Below are positions 24,604 through 34,200 of a DNA stretch of 64,000 nucleotides, in pieces. Below the pieces are notes generated by a model. That model was not told the DNA's origin. It made no database searches and saw nothing but the letters and a program-made list of their open reading frames with translations. The stretch lies in contig NC_046681.1 of assembly GCF_009870125.1 (NCBI RefSeq), positions 26,806,001-26,870,000 on the forward strand, read 5' to 3'. The stretch comes from Drosophila pseudoobscura (taxonomy: Eukaryota; Arthropoda; Insecta; Diptera; Drosophilidae). A program made the position numbers and the translations under genes. Every line of letters starts with the position of its first letter. Position 1 is the stretch's first letter.

Positions 24604-26328
24604 TCACGTCAAGACCATGTGGCTGTCGTGGATGCTGGTGCTGGCCGCCAGCAGCTGGCACATGTTCATGCAGCGGACGATTAGGGGGGCGTAGACCTCC
24701 GCGCAGCCGGGACGGGGACTGGCCACGAGGTTCAGGTCCTTGGGCAGCTTGCTGAAGAACTCCCCGAAGCTCTGATGGGGCGTCTGGCTTTTGAGGCAGC
24801 GGCGACAGCTGCAGGTGGCCTCGCGGTGCTCGTAGAAGGCGTAGCGGGCGCGGTAGGCGCAGCCGAGGAGGCAGGGCCCGGGACCGAGCTTCTCGTAGAC
24901 GGGGGCATTGAAGACGTCGGCCACGATCTGGAGGATACCGCGGTGCTTCGAGTCGGGGCCCGCCACGACGACCGTGGTGTTGGGTCCGAACTGGAAGCCC
25001 AGGTCCTGCGCAACGGCGCGGTGATGCATCAGCTGGCCCTCGATGAGGGCGCGGGCTTCCGTCTCGGGACGCTCGAACTGCTGGACGCCGTGCAGAGCCT
25101 CCTGCGACGTGGGGTTCAGATTGGAGCTCCACCGCAGCGTGCCCTTGGCGTCGGGAATGAACTCCCTGTCGGGGAAGTGCATGGCCAGGTGGCCGTCGTT
25201 GCCCATCGGCGTTGCGTCGAGCATCGCGTTGAAGCGCTCCCAGTCGCCGTCGGCCAGCTGCTCGCAGAAGGCCTGCCTGATCTCCGAGCCGTTGCGGAAG
25301 AACAGCAGGCCCATGTACTCGTTGGGAATGGTGGGGTGGCACAGCACCAGGCCCTCGTCCATCTTGCGGTGCACCTTGCCCAGGTGCACCATCAGGCCGT
25401 CGCCGATGTCCATCGTGAGCACGAGCAAGTCCTTCTCCAGCAGCATGCCCACGAACCGGGAGTGGGCGATGCCGATGGCCGGCACCACCATGCAGTCGGG
25501 CCGGAAGTTCCAGCGCTTCACGTAGTAGTCGGCCACGCGTCCCTGGAGGCGCGACGGGTCGATGGGCTTCATCAGGCGCCTGGCCAGGTCCGGCGCGCAC
25601 GCCGCCAGGCACTTCTCTGACCACTCCCGGTTCTGGATGTCCAGCAGGTTCATGCCGGACCCATCGCAGAGGTCGATGGAGCCCACGCCGCCCACCAGCA
25701 GCGAGGAGAGGAAGCTGCTCACCAGCGAAATCCGCGACGTGCGCTCGTAGTGCTCCGGACACTGCTGATAGACCTTGCGGATCTGGGGCCCGGTGCACCG
25801 GGCATAGGCCCGCGACCCCGTGATGGCCGCCATGTCGTTGGAGCCGCCCACTTCCTGCTGCATCTCGAAGGCCTGCGCGCTCGCCGAGCCGTCCAGCCAG
25901 ACGGGCGTGCGCGTCAGCTCGAAGGCGTTGGCGTTGAGCTGCTCGTGGAGCCGCAGGATCGCATTCAGGTTGCACAGACGCCGCAGTCCGATGTCCGACC
26001 AGAAGACGCACCCGTGCTGCTGCGCCGCTCCCGCGATGGCCGCCACCGAGTGCAGGTCCGCCCCCTGCGCGCTCAGGCAGTTCAGCAGCATGTCCAGCGC
26101 CTTCACCCACATCACGGGATTGGCGAGGCCCTCGTCGGGGTGGGTATCGGTGAGGATTCCACCCGAGGTCTCGAACTCCGGCAGATCCAAGTCGTAGTTT
26201 ACGGTGGCCGTGTGCTGGACCTTCATTTCAGAGTCCACAATCACGGCCCTCAGCCGCAGGGTCCCCAGCTGGAGGCCCAGGTAGGTGTTGCCGCTGTAGT
26301 CCGTCGCCCGTTTTCCTCGATGACACAT
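24604..26328 (-). CDS. CG3544: Xylulokinase-family (FGGY) protein, CG3544 orthologue, probable pseudoenzyme
   Basis: Intronless, 574 aa; ATG at 26328 in a good context (GGAAAATG). The two-domain FGGY sugar-kinase fold is clear over its length: QQHG at 103-106, WLD near 144-146, the long SLVSSF block near 201-206, DGSGMNLLDIQ at 222-232, and a C-terminal ILQIVADVFNAPVY block. It aligns end to end with vertebrate XYLB (about 536 aa), which phosphorylates D-xylulose in the cytosol. Key residues differ: the N-terminal nucleotide-motif Asp is Gln20, the catalytic Asp of the GDN motif is Ile287 (GIAHS), the GTSDT phosphate motif reads DIGDG (307-311), and the C-terminal GGxS reads GPDS. Kinase activity is therefore unlikely. 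A short insertion near the C-terminus carries a CxCxxC cluster. Its neighbour Pkg21D converges on it. The symbol comes from remembered synteny with D. melanogaster. Confidence 0.9.
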   Translation of the reverse strand: MCHRGKRATDYSGNTYLGLQLGTLRLRAVIVDSEMKVQHTATVNYDLDLPEFETSGGILTDTHPDEGLANPVMWVKALDMLLNCLSAQGADLHSVAAIAGAAQQHGCVFWSDIGLRRLCNLNAILRLHEQLNANAFELTRTPVWLDGSASAQAFEMQQEVGGSNDMAAITGSRAYARCTGPQIRKVYQQCPEHYERTSRISLVSSFLSSLLVGGVGSIDLCDGSGMNLLDIQNREWSEKCLAACAPDLARRLMKPIDPSRLQGRVADYYVKRWNFRPDCMVVPAIGIAHSRFVGMLLEKDLLVLTMDIGDGLMVHLGKVHRKMDEGLVLCHPTIPNEYMGLLFFRNGSEIRQAFCEQLADGDWERFNAMLDATPMGNDGHLAMHFPDREFIPDAKGTLRWSSNLNPTSQEALHGVQQFERPETEARALIEGQLMHHRAVAQDLGFQFGPNTTVVVAGPDSKHRGILQIVADVFNAPVYEKLGPGPCLLGCAYRARYAFYEHREATCSCRRCLKSQTPHQSFGEFFSKLPKDLNLVASPRPGCAEVYAPLIVRCMNMCQLLAASTSIHDSHMVLT

Positions 26329-26331
26329 TTT

Positions 26332-26485
26332 CCATCGATGGATGGGGTAGGGTTGAAATAAAACTGAGAATTTCGAATAGGAATTAAATAAATTAAAAGA
26401 TCTGACGATACGTCACCTTGGACCTTGGTTTTAGGATTATTACTGTTTTCCTCCCGCCAAAAATGATATGCTTCGATCAGCTGTT
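26332..26485 (-). promoter_or_regulatory. CG3544: CG3544 promoter region (motif 5 E-box, DRE-like palindrome)
   Basis: ATCAGCTGTT at 26476-26485 is an exact match to the Drosophila core-promoter E-box motif (Ohler motif 5, AWCAGCTGTT). The palindrome CCATCGATGG at 26332-26341 has the ATCGAT core of DRE. No TATA is present. This suits a TATA-less, dispersed promoter with a leader of up to about 140 bases. Confidence 0.4.
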
Positions 26486-26651
26486 TTTTGTTGTCAATAG
26501 TGGTGGTAGTTGCGGAGATAGAGGGCTCGAAACGAATGCCCCTTTTTACCACCACTAGGCCCCTAATCATCACACAATCACGCAGTCCTAGTGTAAACAG
26601 GACAGGCTTTAAAATACCAGCCTGCGAAATAGAGGTGGGCATCGTGCTTTC

Positions 26652-27950
26652 ATCGTGACACGACGGGTGCCCTCATGTGCGTATTGAAAAGTGGAATTTT
26701 TTCAGGGCCTACAATGGGCAAAATATCACGATAAACAATATATCTCCGTAAGAAACTGACGACCAGGTGAAAAATGCATAACAAATTCCATAACAAATCA
26801 TTTCTTCGATAGCTCCTATAAATTTTTGCTGTTGAATATAAGAATATAAACCGTCATTGTTTTTGACAGATATTGGAAGGCATTGATTAAGTATAAAATT
26901 AATAAAAATATTGAAAAAAGGAAAATATAATATTTCGTGTTGGACAGTGTTCGATTCATTTTCGTCCAGTGTTGATTCGTGCCGAAAAATTTCAGTCCGT
27001 GCTTATCGCTACTGCGAATATCTCTCGATTTATACTTACATTCAAAATCGACATTGCAGCAGCTGAAAGAGAGACAGAAATAGCATGTTTATTTATTTAA
27101 TTAATTAACAATTATCTGCTAATAATGGTCTATAAATACGGGAAAATATCATTAATATTTATAGTGCTATAATCTTAAGAGGATTAGGTGTGAGGGGTTA
27201 AGGTGTGCCAAAGCGGAATTATGGGTATTGCTTATAACCCTAAAACGTTCATGCTGGGCATATCTAGGGATGCTATCTTATATGAGACACAAGAGGCCCC
27301 CACCCACGCTTTTCTGTTAGTTCTAGTGTTTGGTTGGTCCAGACAAATCTATCCATACATACAAATGTATGTATATCGCTGCTAGTTTGTTCTCAGTTAA
27401 ACAAACCGCAAAGGCAATCCCCCGCAGCACTCCATCGAAAAAAAGTATAAGCTTTAAATTTAAATTAGTTTTTAATTAGTTTTAATTCAGTTTTTTAATT
27501 GGGATGATGATTAAGTGAAGGCCATTTATGTTTATGTTTACATACATCTGTCTGCATCTGCATTTATATGCAATACTAATAATAGTGAATTATGGATGTC
27601 CATTTATACATGAACTATAAATAATGGATGTATACGAATGATATGAGATATAACACTGTGGCCTCCAATACAAGGGCAGTAGTTTTACGTTTAAATACGC
27701 TTTTAATTAGTTTTCAAATGGCTGCCCAGAAAAAGGCAGCTCGATAATAAATCGAAATGGGGAATAATATCAAATCGAGATGCATTTTACGCTTTGATTT
27801 TGTATTCTCTCGTCGAAAACTTTCGGAAGTCGAGTAAGGCAAGAAAGAGAAGGCGAGCGGCTAAGACTACTGTCAGTGCGAGCGGGAGAGAATGTTCAAT
27901 ATTCCTCCTTATAAAGGATTATGTATAAGATTTCAAAGACACAAAATAAA
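26652..27950. other. AT-rich intergenic stretch
   Basis: No gene is visible. It contains a short direct repeat (CAGTGTTCGATTC at 26945 and CAGTGTTGATTC at 26967), long A/T runs and TACATA motifs. At 27840-27892 on the plus strand a purine-rich GAGA-containing block includes an initiator-like TGTCAGTGCG (A at 27875). No transcript can be assigned to it. Confidence 0.5.
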
Positions 27951-28148
27951 TCAAAAGCTGTATAAAGAATCTGTTTCATCAGCCAGATCATATCCTGATG
28001 AGTTAAACCGGAAAATAAACTGCAGATTTCCCAGAGAAATATGTTTTTTCCAGTTGTGTATATAAGGAATACATGAATATGTTATTCCCGTAGCAAATAA
28101 AATACAGAGAAAACTGAGGAAGTGGATGAAAATTCCAATAGGCCACAT
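27951..28148 (-). other. Short ORF with signal-peptide-like start (65 aa), uncertain
   Basis: An ATG at 28148 opens a 65-aa frame whose first 25 residues are strongly hydrophobic (IGIFIHFLSFLCILFATGI), followed by a polar tail with one Cys and an NSS sequon. That is the layout of a small secreted peptide. It starts about 60 bases past the Gr21a poly(A) signal on the same strand. There is no convincing TATA upstream, no AATAAA on this strand nearby, and I do not recognise the product. Chance is as likely. Confidence 0.15.
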
Positions 28149-28206
28149 CACAGCTGGGTAGATCTTAATAGATCTTCATTTAATAGTATTCCATTACTAT
28201 TTCGAT

Positions 28207-28212
28207 TTTATT
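28207..28212 (-). terminator. Gr21a: Gr21a poly(A) signal AATAAA
   Basis: AATAAA on the minus strand (TTTATT on plus) lies 34 bases past the Gr21a stop codon, giving a very short 3' UTR. Confidence 0.75.
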
Positions 28213-28245
28213 TAACGATTACTAGAACTATTTTCTTGATAAGAC

Positions 28246-29589
28246 TTAAGCGGCCTGCGAATTAGTGCGTCTCTGCTCGGTGATCTTGAACTGGAGGAGC
28301 ACCACCAGATACGTGGCCATGAAGGAGATGTTGGTGGTGATGAGCTCGCGGTTGATGTTCGCATAGCCGTCGAGGTTCATGATGGGCGGGTTCTTGTTGA
28401 TGGCCACCAGGAGCATCTCGACCTCCTTCTGGGTGGCCGCGTCCACGGACGTGAGGTTGATGTTGAGCAGCTTGGTCTGGAAGTCGAGGCCGACCTTGCG
28501 GGAGGCGTAGTGGGCCTCGTTGCAGATGATGTACAGCAGGCCCATGCAGTAGAAGACGATGACGAAGAGGCCCACCTCCTTGTAGGTGGCGCCGTGGTCC
28601 ATGATCTCGCTGATGCTGCCGTACGTGGCGATGATCGTGGTGAAGAAGATCACGAGGCAGTACATGCCGTACATGTTCGAGTAGGCCCGCCCCAGCTGCT
28701 GCATCATGTGGCTGAGGTCCACCCACAGGTGGCGGTACTCCGTCAGCTTCTGGGCGGGCTTCTCGCCGCGAATGGTGGTCTGCAGGGCGTCCGAGAGGGC
28801 GCGGCTGGCGGTGCCGAAGGCGTTGCAGTTGATGTACCACAGGCTGCAGAAGCAGTTCAGCATCGCGATGATGGGGTAGTAGGCGAAGGTGTACCACAGC
28901 CGGAAGTCCGGCTGCAGGAAGTACTGCGAGAGATTGATGGCGATGCTCAGGACCCAGGAGAAGATGCACAGCGACCAGGTCAGCGGGTAGAGGTTCGGGA
29001 ACACGATCGGGCTGCCCGTCGTCTTGAAGAACTTGTACTGGTAGTTGGTCCACATGTTCTTGAAGATGGCCACCTGGGGCCCGTGCCGCCAGCTGGCTAC
29101 CGGCAGCAGGAAGTTCGTGAACAGCAGGCTGATGAAGATCACGTTGTAGATGGCCTCGTCGAAGCGCTTGTCCGGGCTGGTGACGAACTTCTTCACCCGC
29201 TCCCGCAGCACCAGCACCACCACCGTCGTCTGGCAGCTGTAGATGAAGATGGCCCACATGACCTGCTTGGAGCCCCAGGAGTAGCCCGTGCGCGGCAGGT
29301 TCTTCACCGGCGGATTCCGGTGGATGGGCATCACGCCCATGATCTGGAACAGCACCAGCAGGCTCTTGGTCGTCTGGTAGAAGGAGTCGTGCCTGTCCAG
29401 CTCCAGCGGATCGTCCACCGTCTCCTGCTTGCGCACGTACACCTCGTCCATGGCGTCCCCCCGCGCCACCAGCTTCAACTTCTCGCGGTACCGCATCTCG
29501 TCCTCCAGGAACTGGCGCTGGTTCGGGTTCAGCATGGGCGCCACCTTCGACGGTGGCGTCAGGCCGCGACTGACGGCCCAGAAAGACAT
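28246..29589 (-). CDS. Gr21a: Gustatory receptor Gr21a, CO2 receptor subunit
   Basis: Single-exon coding region of 447 aa, the same length as I recall for D. melanogaster Gr21a and near-identical to it through the core. The frame stays open upstream, but ATG 29589 (MSFWAVSRG) is taken as start because it follows the TATA box at the right distance and gives the family length. It is a multi-pass, seven-transmembrane protein of the insect gustatory receptor family. Hydrophobic segments include QVMWAIFIYSCQTTVVVLV, VIFISLLFTNFLL, the YYPIIAMLNCFCSLWY region, MYCLVIFFTTIIATYG, LFVIVFYCMGLLYII and a last segment ending ATYLVVLLQF. The conserved C-terminal signature region reads TTNISFMATY. With Gr63a it forms the CO2-gated receptor in antennal ab1C neurons. 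I see no breaks. The upstream neighbour is a small secreted-peptide gene on the same strand. Confidence 0.96.
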   Translation of the reverse strand: MSFWAVSRGLTPPSKVAPMLNPNQRQFLEDEMRYREKLKLVARGDAMDEVYVRKQETVDDPLELDRHDSFYQTTKSLLVLFQIMGVMPIHRNPPVKNLPRTGYSWGSKQVMWAIFIYSCQTTVVVLVLRERVKKFVTSPDKRFDEAIYNVIFISLLFTNFLLPVASWRHGPQVAIFKNMWTNYQYKFFKTTGSPIVFPNLYPLTWSLCIFSWVLSIAINLSQYFLQPDFRLWYTFAYYPIIAMLNCFCSLWYINCNAFGTASRALSDALQTTIRGEKPAQKLTEYRHLWVDLSHMMQQLGRAYSNMYGMYCLVIFFTTIIATYGSISEIMDHGATYKEVGLFVIVFYCMGLLYIICNEAHYASRKVGLDFQTKLLNINLTSVDAATQKEVEMLLVAINKNPPIMNLDGYANINRELITTNISFMATYLVVLLQFKITEQRRTNSQAA

Positions 29590-29642
29590 GATCAATAGAA
29601 CAGAATAGAACGGAACAGTCGGCGGCCAGAGTCCGGTCAGCG

Positions 29643-29650
29643 CTTTTATA
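29643..29650 (-). promoter_or_regulatory. Gr21a: Gr21a TATA box
   Basis: TATAAAAG on the minus strand. An A in CCGACTG 31 bases downstream (29619) is the likely start, so the 5' leader is about 30 bases. A focused, TATA-type promoter fits a gene expressed in few cells. Confidence 0.75.
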
Positions 29651-29659
29651 GACCCCGAA

Positions 29660-30900
29660 ATCGAGCCACAGTCAGTGGCAAGGCAAGGCCTTGCTATTGA
29701 CTTTCGATTGAAAGGCAAACAAAGGACCTGGACACGCCCGGAGGCGTCGCCCATTTGCTTGCTTGCTTGCTCTCCATTAAATATGCCCAAGACCCAGGAT
29801 ATGAGCCCGGCAGTTTGTTGTGGTCATCCGTTTGAGCCCCTGGATGCCCCTGGATGTGCCGTGATGTGGGGCAGCGTTTTGCTGACATCGCCGCCATCGA
29901 ATGGGTATGGCCCCGACCTAGAGGACGGAAGGGCCTTCAGTCGGAAGGGGCAGAAGGTACATAAAATGCGCTTAATTTGCCGGAAATGAAAGTTTAACGA
30001 TGTGTAAATGCTTACGAATGCCGATAGAGGCTCGCACTAATGACCAATAAAAATGTGCCCCCATCGGGTGGCCCCATGTGTCCCATGTACTCCAGGGCTC
30101 CAGGTTCTCCCTGTCCGGCCTGACTTTTGATCAATTTCTGCCTCAGATATTTAAGGCCCAACGACATCAATGGCTCGCTCTTAAGGCGCTTAAAGTCCGG
30201 AATCCAGAGGAGAGTCACATCGCAATGGGAATGACAGCCAGTCCCGGGCTGGGATAAGCCTTCCCCCGACGGAGCAGCAGCAAATCTCCCCTCGAGAATG
30301 CCAGGCATTGGCCTGGGATGAGAGCCAACTGTTGCCGACCCGACCTTTGGCATCCTCCAGTTGAGCCTGCCTCCCCCCTGCCGCTGCAAGTGGCTTTTCG
30401 TATAGTTTTTCCTGTTTTTGGCAAGGAAACTCATTTTCATTGCACATAGTTTGGGCAAACTCTGGCCGTTTAATGCGAAAACTTTCAAGACAAACGACAA
30501 GCGAGAGTGCATAAATAAAGTGTTGAGCTTGTTTTTTATACGAACGGATACCCTGCTCTGCCCGTGACATAATTGCAGCGCGAGTCGGAAGAGGAAACGC
30601 TGGCAAGGCACCATTCACCATCCTTTGAGCTGCAGAGCGGGCCAGGGATTTGCCCATTTCCCAGGGCTTTTGTGCTGGTACGTGCCACCTCCATGGGTGT
30701 CTCTCTCATGGCCGCCAGCTGTCAGCCGCCGCGTGGCGGCCTTGTGCAGCAGCGAACAAGTTACATTTCGATTTCCGAGGCACACCGCCCCTCCACCCCC
30801 CTTTCGCCCCGACATCCATCTAAGGACTACATAATGCAAGTGTCTTGTGCGAAATCTGTCGGAGGAAAAAAATGTGACGAAGATTTAGTTCTTGCGGGAA
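29660..30900. other. Gr21a upstream region
   Basis: About 1.2 kb between Gr21a and the poly(A) signal of the small secreted-peptide gene. It holds GCTTGC repeats near 29755 and repeated CATGTGTCCCATGT near 30074, but no gene. It is the obvious place for the cis-regulation that restricts Gr21a to CO2 neurons. I cannot point to specific sites. Confidence 0.5.
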
Positions 30901-30904
30901 AACT

Positions 30905-30910
30905 TTTATT
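30905..30910 (-). terminator. Poly(A) signal of small secreted-peptide gene
   Basis: AATAAA on the minus strand, 65 bases past the stop codon at 30976-30978. Confidence 0.7.
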
Positions 30911-30975
30911 AATATCATGTTCAAGGGGGCTTGAGCCAGCCAAAAATGGATTTTAGATTGACTTTGGGTAACATC

Positions 30976-31206
30976 CTAGGAGGAGGAAGCCTCGGTAGTG
31001 CTGCTGGCCTCAGTGGTGGTCGTTGTGGTTGTGCTTGTGCTGTTGCCATTGTCGGGCAGAGTGCCATTTGGTGGCAGACCCCATTGCGGCCTGCCTGGTG
31101 GTCCTGGCTGCTGACCATTCGGTCGTCCTCCCCTCTGTGGACGTCTGCCCTGAGCAGCTGCCACAGCAACCAATGCAAAGAGGACAATCAAGATGTAGAA
31201 ACGCAT
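30976..31206 (-). CDS. Small secreted Pro/Thr/Ser-rich peptide (CG13946/CG13947-like)
   Basis: 76 aa. ATG at 31206 lies in a good Drosophila context (AAAAACATG); an upstream in-frame TTG is not a start. Residues 1-18 (MRFYILIVLFALVAVAAA) are a clear signal peptide, cleaved before Gln19. The mature part is basic and Gly/Pro/Arg/Gln-rich (about 19-45), then has two N-glycosylation sites (NGT, NST) and a Thr7 run with repeated EASS, a mucin-like stretch likely to be O-glycosylated. It has no Cys and no catalytic domain. TATA box, leader of about 25 bases and poly(A) signal make it a complete, compact gene. D. melanogaster has small secreted-peptide genes beside Gr21a (CG13946 and CG13947, from memory), and this is probably one of them. 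The function is unknown; a salivary, cuticular or luminal coat role would be a guess. Confidence 0.8.
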   Translation of the reverse strand: MRFYILIVLFALVAVAAAQGRRPQRGGRPNGQQPGPPGRPQWGLPPNGTLPDNGNSTSTTTTTTTEASSTTEASSS

Positions 31207-31257
31207 GTTTTTCGAATTCAAGCCGAAACTGTGATAACTTTCACCGCCTCCACAGCT

Positions 31258-31265
31258 CTTTTATA
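31258..31265 (-). promoter_or_regulatory. TATA box of the small secreted-peptide gene
   Basis: TATAAAAG on the minus strand within GGTATAAAAGAGC. An initiator-like TTATCACAGTTT follows at 31237-31226, placing the start near 31230-31232, about 33-35 bases downstream. Confidence 0.75.
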
Positions 31266-34200
31266 CCTTTCTTGGCCCGCTCTACGGCTCGTACGGAGTG
31301 ACGTTTCACAGCTCAAATAAACGTCAGGTGTATTTAGGGAAAACCCCAGACAAACGGCGTCTGCGGTGCCTTGGTCTTGACTCTTATTCATCTGCGTCAT
31401 CGATGCACAGCTGCTGTTTGATACGTTTTCAATAGCTCTTGCCTCTGGCCCCTCTGGTTTCTGTTGATATTTATGTTTGTCTATTTGTCAGCCCCCCCCC
31501 CCCGTTGAATGGTTGGGGGGTTTTTCTAGCTAATGGAAACGATTCGACTCTGCTGGCTGATTGAATTCCGGTTGGTGGTAAACCCATCAGGGCGGCCAGC
31601 GGATGCAATTTATGAGTTTTCATTGCAACTCCCTCTCTACCCCTCTCTACCCCTCTCTATCTCTCTATCTCTATCTGGACCAATATATAAATGTTAATTT
31701 AATTTGCCTTGGTTGCAGGCAAATGCACACAGAGAGAGCGAGTTTGGGAGACTGCACTCTGGATAATGCAATTAAATATTAATCATACGTCTGTGGCCAA
31801 CGGAGGATGTGTAGGCATATGTTCGATGCATCCATAGTTACAGCAGAGCATCGACAAATTAGCAAATTGAACATAAATTGACTAATTAGGGCTAAAAGCA
31901 AGTGCCGCCCAATGTTTGCTCTACGAAGGTCTCCTTCTTCCCAAGGTACACGAAACGTGGAGGTTGGGCAGGGCCAGAGAGCTGCAGGGAATGTAATACA
32001 GAGAGGGAAGAGTGCTCATCAGAGCATTGAAGACAATAGCCGGGATACTCAGGAAGCGGCGGGCCCTTACCCTCCTTCCAATATACCCTGCTGTTGTCCT
32101 GGGTCCATCCAAAGCGACTCGAACAAGCTTCAGTGGTCGGAAATAATGTTTGCAAGTGCGAAAAATGTTCGAAACTAGTTTCCCTTTTTACCCCCGCACC
32201 CCCCCTCTCTGCCAAGGCCCCTCCTGTGTGCAAGTGGAAATTAAAATGAAATTGAAAATTTTCATTTGCATTGAAAATTTATCGCTTTAATGAGTGCCGG
32301 GTTGCCGGGTTGCCGAGTTGCTGCTGCAATTGCAATTAAAAAAATCTCAACAACTGTGGTATGCCTAGCTCTGCCCCCTCCCCTCTCTCACCCTCTCCAC
32401 CTCTGTCGTCCTGGCAATAATCCATGCCTGAATGCGTTCTCTCTCAATATATAATTTGTGCCAGAGCTTAGCACTGGGCTCTGCCTCTGGGCAAGATCTT
32501 CAAAATTTAATTAAAAAATGCTTTGCATATTTTGCCTCGATTGATTTTTGGTTTTCTCTCAGAGCCCTTTCGATTGAATGCCCCCCTCAGTCATGCCTTT
32601 GCGGGCGCCCACGGCACTCGGCCCTGACAATCAGCCGCATTGATAAGCGGACAGTTTCATCCAAAAGGGAGACACTCTCTGTGGCAAGGGAGGGGGAGGC
32701 GCCTTGGATTGGGTCTAATTGAAAGGCATACAAGCGCTGCTTAGTGCATCAATTAGTAGAGCAAACGCATCCACTCAGCCGTCAAAGACAAAATGCAAAC
32801 GATTCAAACCATTTTGCAGTCGCAGTGGCTGCCACTGTGCCTGCCACTGTGCCTCCTGCCACTGTGGCAAGTGCATTTTATTAGTCGGCGTTTGTCAACT
32901 CAAGCCGCCCCCCCAAGTTTTTATCTCTCGGCAAACAGTTGGCGTCGCAATTGCCGCACAAAAGACACAAAAAATGGAGGGGAAGAAGTGACGGCATTGT
33001 CCTCAATGGATAGTCTCCCAATGCCACTGCCTGCTGCCATTCCGTTGCACTTGCCATTGCCGTTGCCACCATGCAAATACGAAGGGCATTAAAGGATTTC
33101 TCAACTGCCACTACCCCCAGATAGCCCCCGATACCCCAGTTCCCCTATTTTCCATCCATTTTCCATTTTTTCATTCACCATTTGTTAGTATCGCTGTCTT
33201 TTATTGACTTTGCGCATTTAACTTTTAATTTTCACCATGTAAAAGAGAACCCAGTCCTCCGTTGGAGCGGAGGGAGATAGACGGATAGAGGGATCCAACG
33301 CGGACGACGATGATGATGATGGAGAAAACTTTTCCCACCTTAAATGTGCTGAAAACGCTTTAAGCGTTTCGTTACTCCTTCGTTCGTTGGTGGGGGTTGG
33401 GGGGAGGGGGTTATAACACCTTTTTTAACCTTGTTTTCCGGCGTAAAATTATTTTCACACGAAGCTTTTTAGAATATTCCTTGCCGGAGGCGTCATTCTC
33501 ATCCTCATTTCCATCCTTGTGGCTGCCATAGAAATGGAGTGCCGTGTAAATATGGCATGTCCCTGCCCCTGGCCCCCCCCCACCCCCCTCCCTCCCCGCT
33601 GCCACTGCGGGTGACATAAACCGGCTTGTGCGCATTTTCGGGCTAAGCTCTGGCGGCGCCCCCGCGGCGTATACTTAACCGGCGAGCCGAAACCGTATCC
33701 CGAGCCTTGGTTGCATTCACATTTTGTGCCGCTTAATCGGCAAAAAAAAAAAGAAAAGGCAGAGGCAGAGCCAAAGAGCCATCGAGAGAGCCGTGCTGCA
33801 ACGAGCTGCATGCAATATTTATGATTATTTTTTCAATTTCTCTTCGATCGGCGAGCGGCCATGGAAAATTTCATTTACTGCCATTCTGTTGTTTAGGGGA
33901 GGCAGGGGAGGATACGATGCCATTTCCAGGACATTGCAGGATGGATTTGTCTTTCAATTTGTGCTGCAAGTAAAATAAGTTAAAGCAAAGTGCTGCAAAA
34001 AGGAAAGCTTCGGCTCCTGGGGAGTGGGGGAGAGCACTTCCTGGCAACGGATGGCACGGCGACTGTACCGCCGAGAGGGGAGGGGAGGGGGGACACACAA
34101 CTAATTCCACCTAAGGATAATATGATTCGTATGCCACTGCTGCAGAGGCAGACTCAAGTCTCCTCCTTTAGGGTTCGACCCTCTCCTTTAGGAGAGATTA

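Noticed and set aside
24386..26110. 574-codon minus-strand frame over CG3544
   Set aside because: Frame-shifted shadow; the xylulokinase frame aligns with XYLB throughout.
26250..26642. Minus-strand frame extending CG3544 leader
   Set aside because: Overlaps the promoter and leader of CG3544 in another frame; no conserved residues.
28510..29598. 362-codon plus-strand frame opposite Gr21a
   Set aside because: Antisense shadow with no recognisable features; Gr21a is near-identical to its orthologue.
34168..34199. tRNA-like GGTTCGACCC flanked by CTCCTTTAGG copies
   Set aside because: No A-box or cloverleaf upstream; it is a small inverted and direct repeat only.
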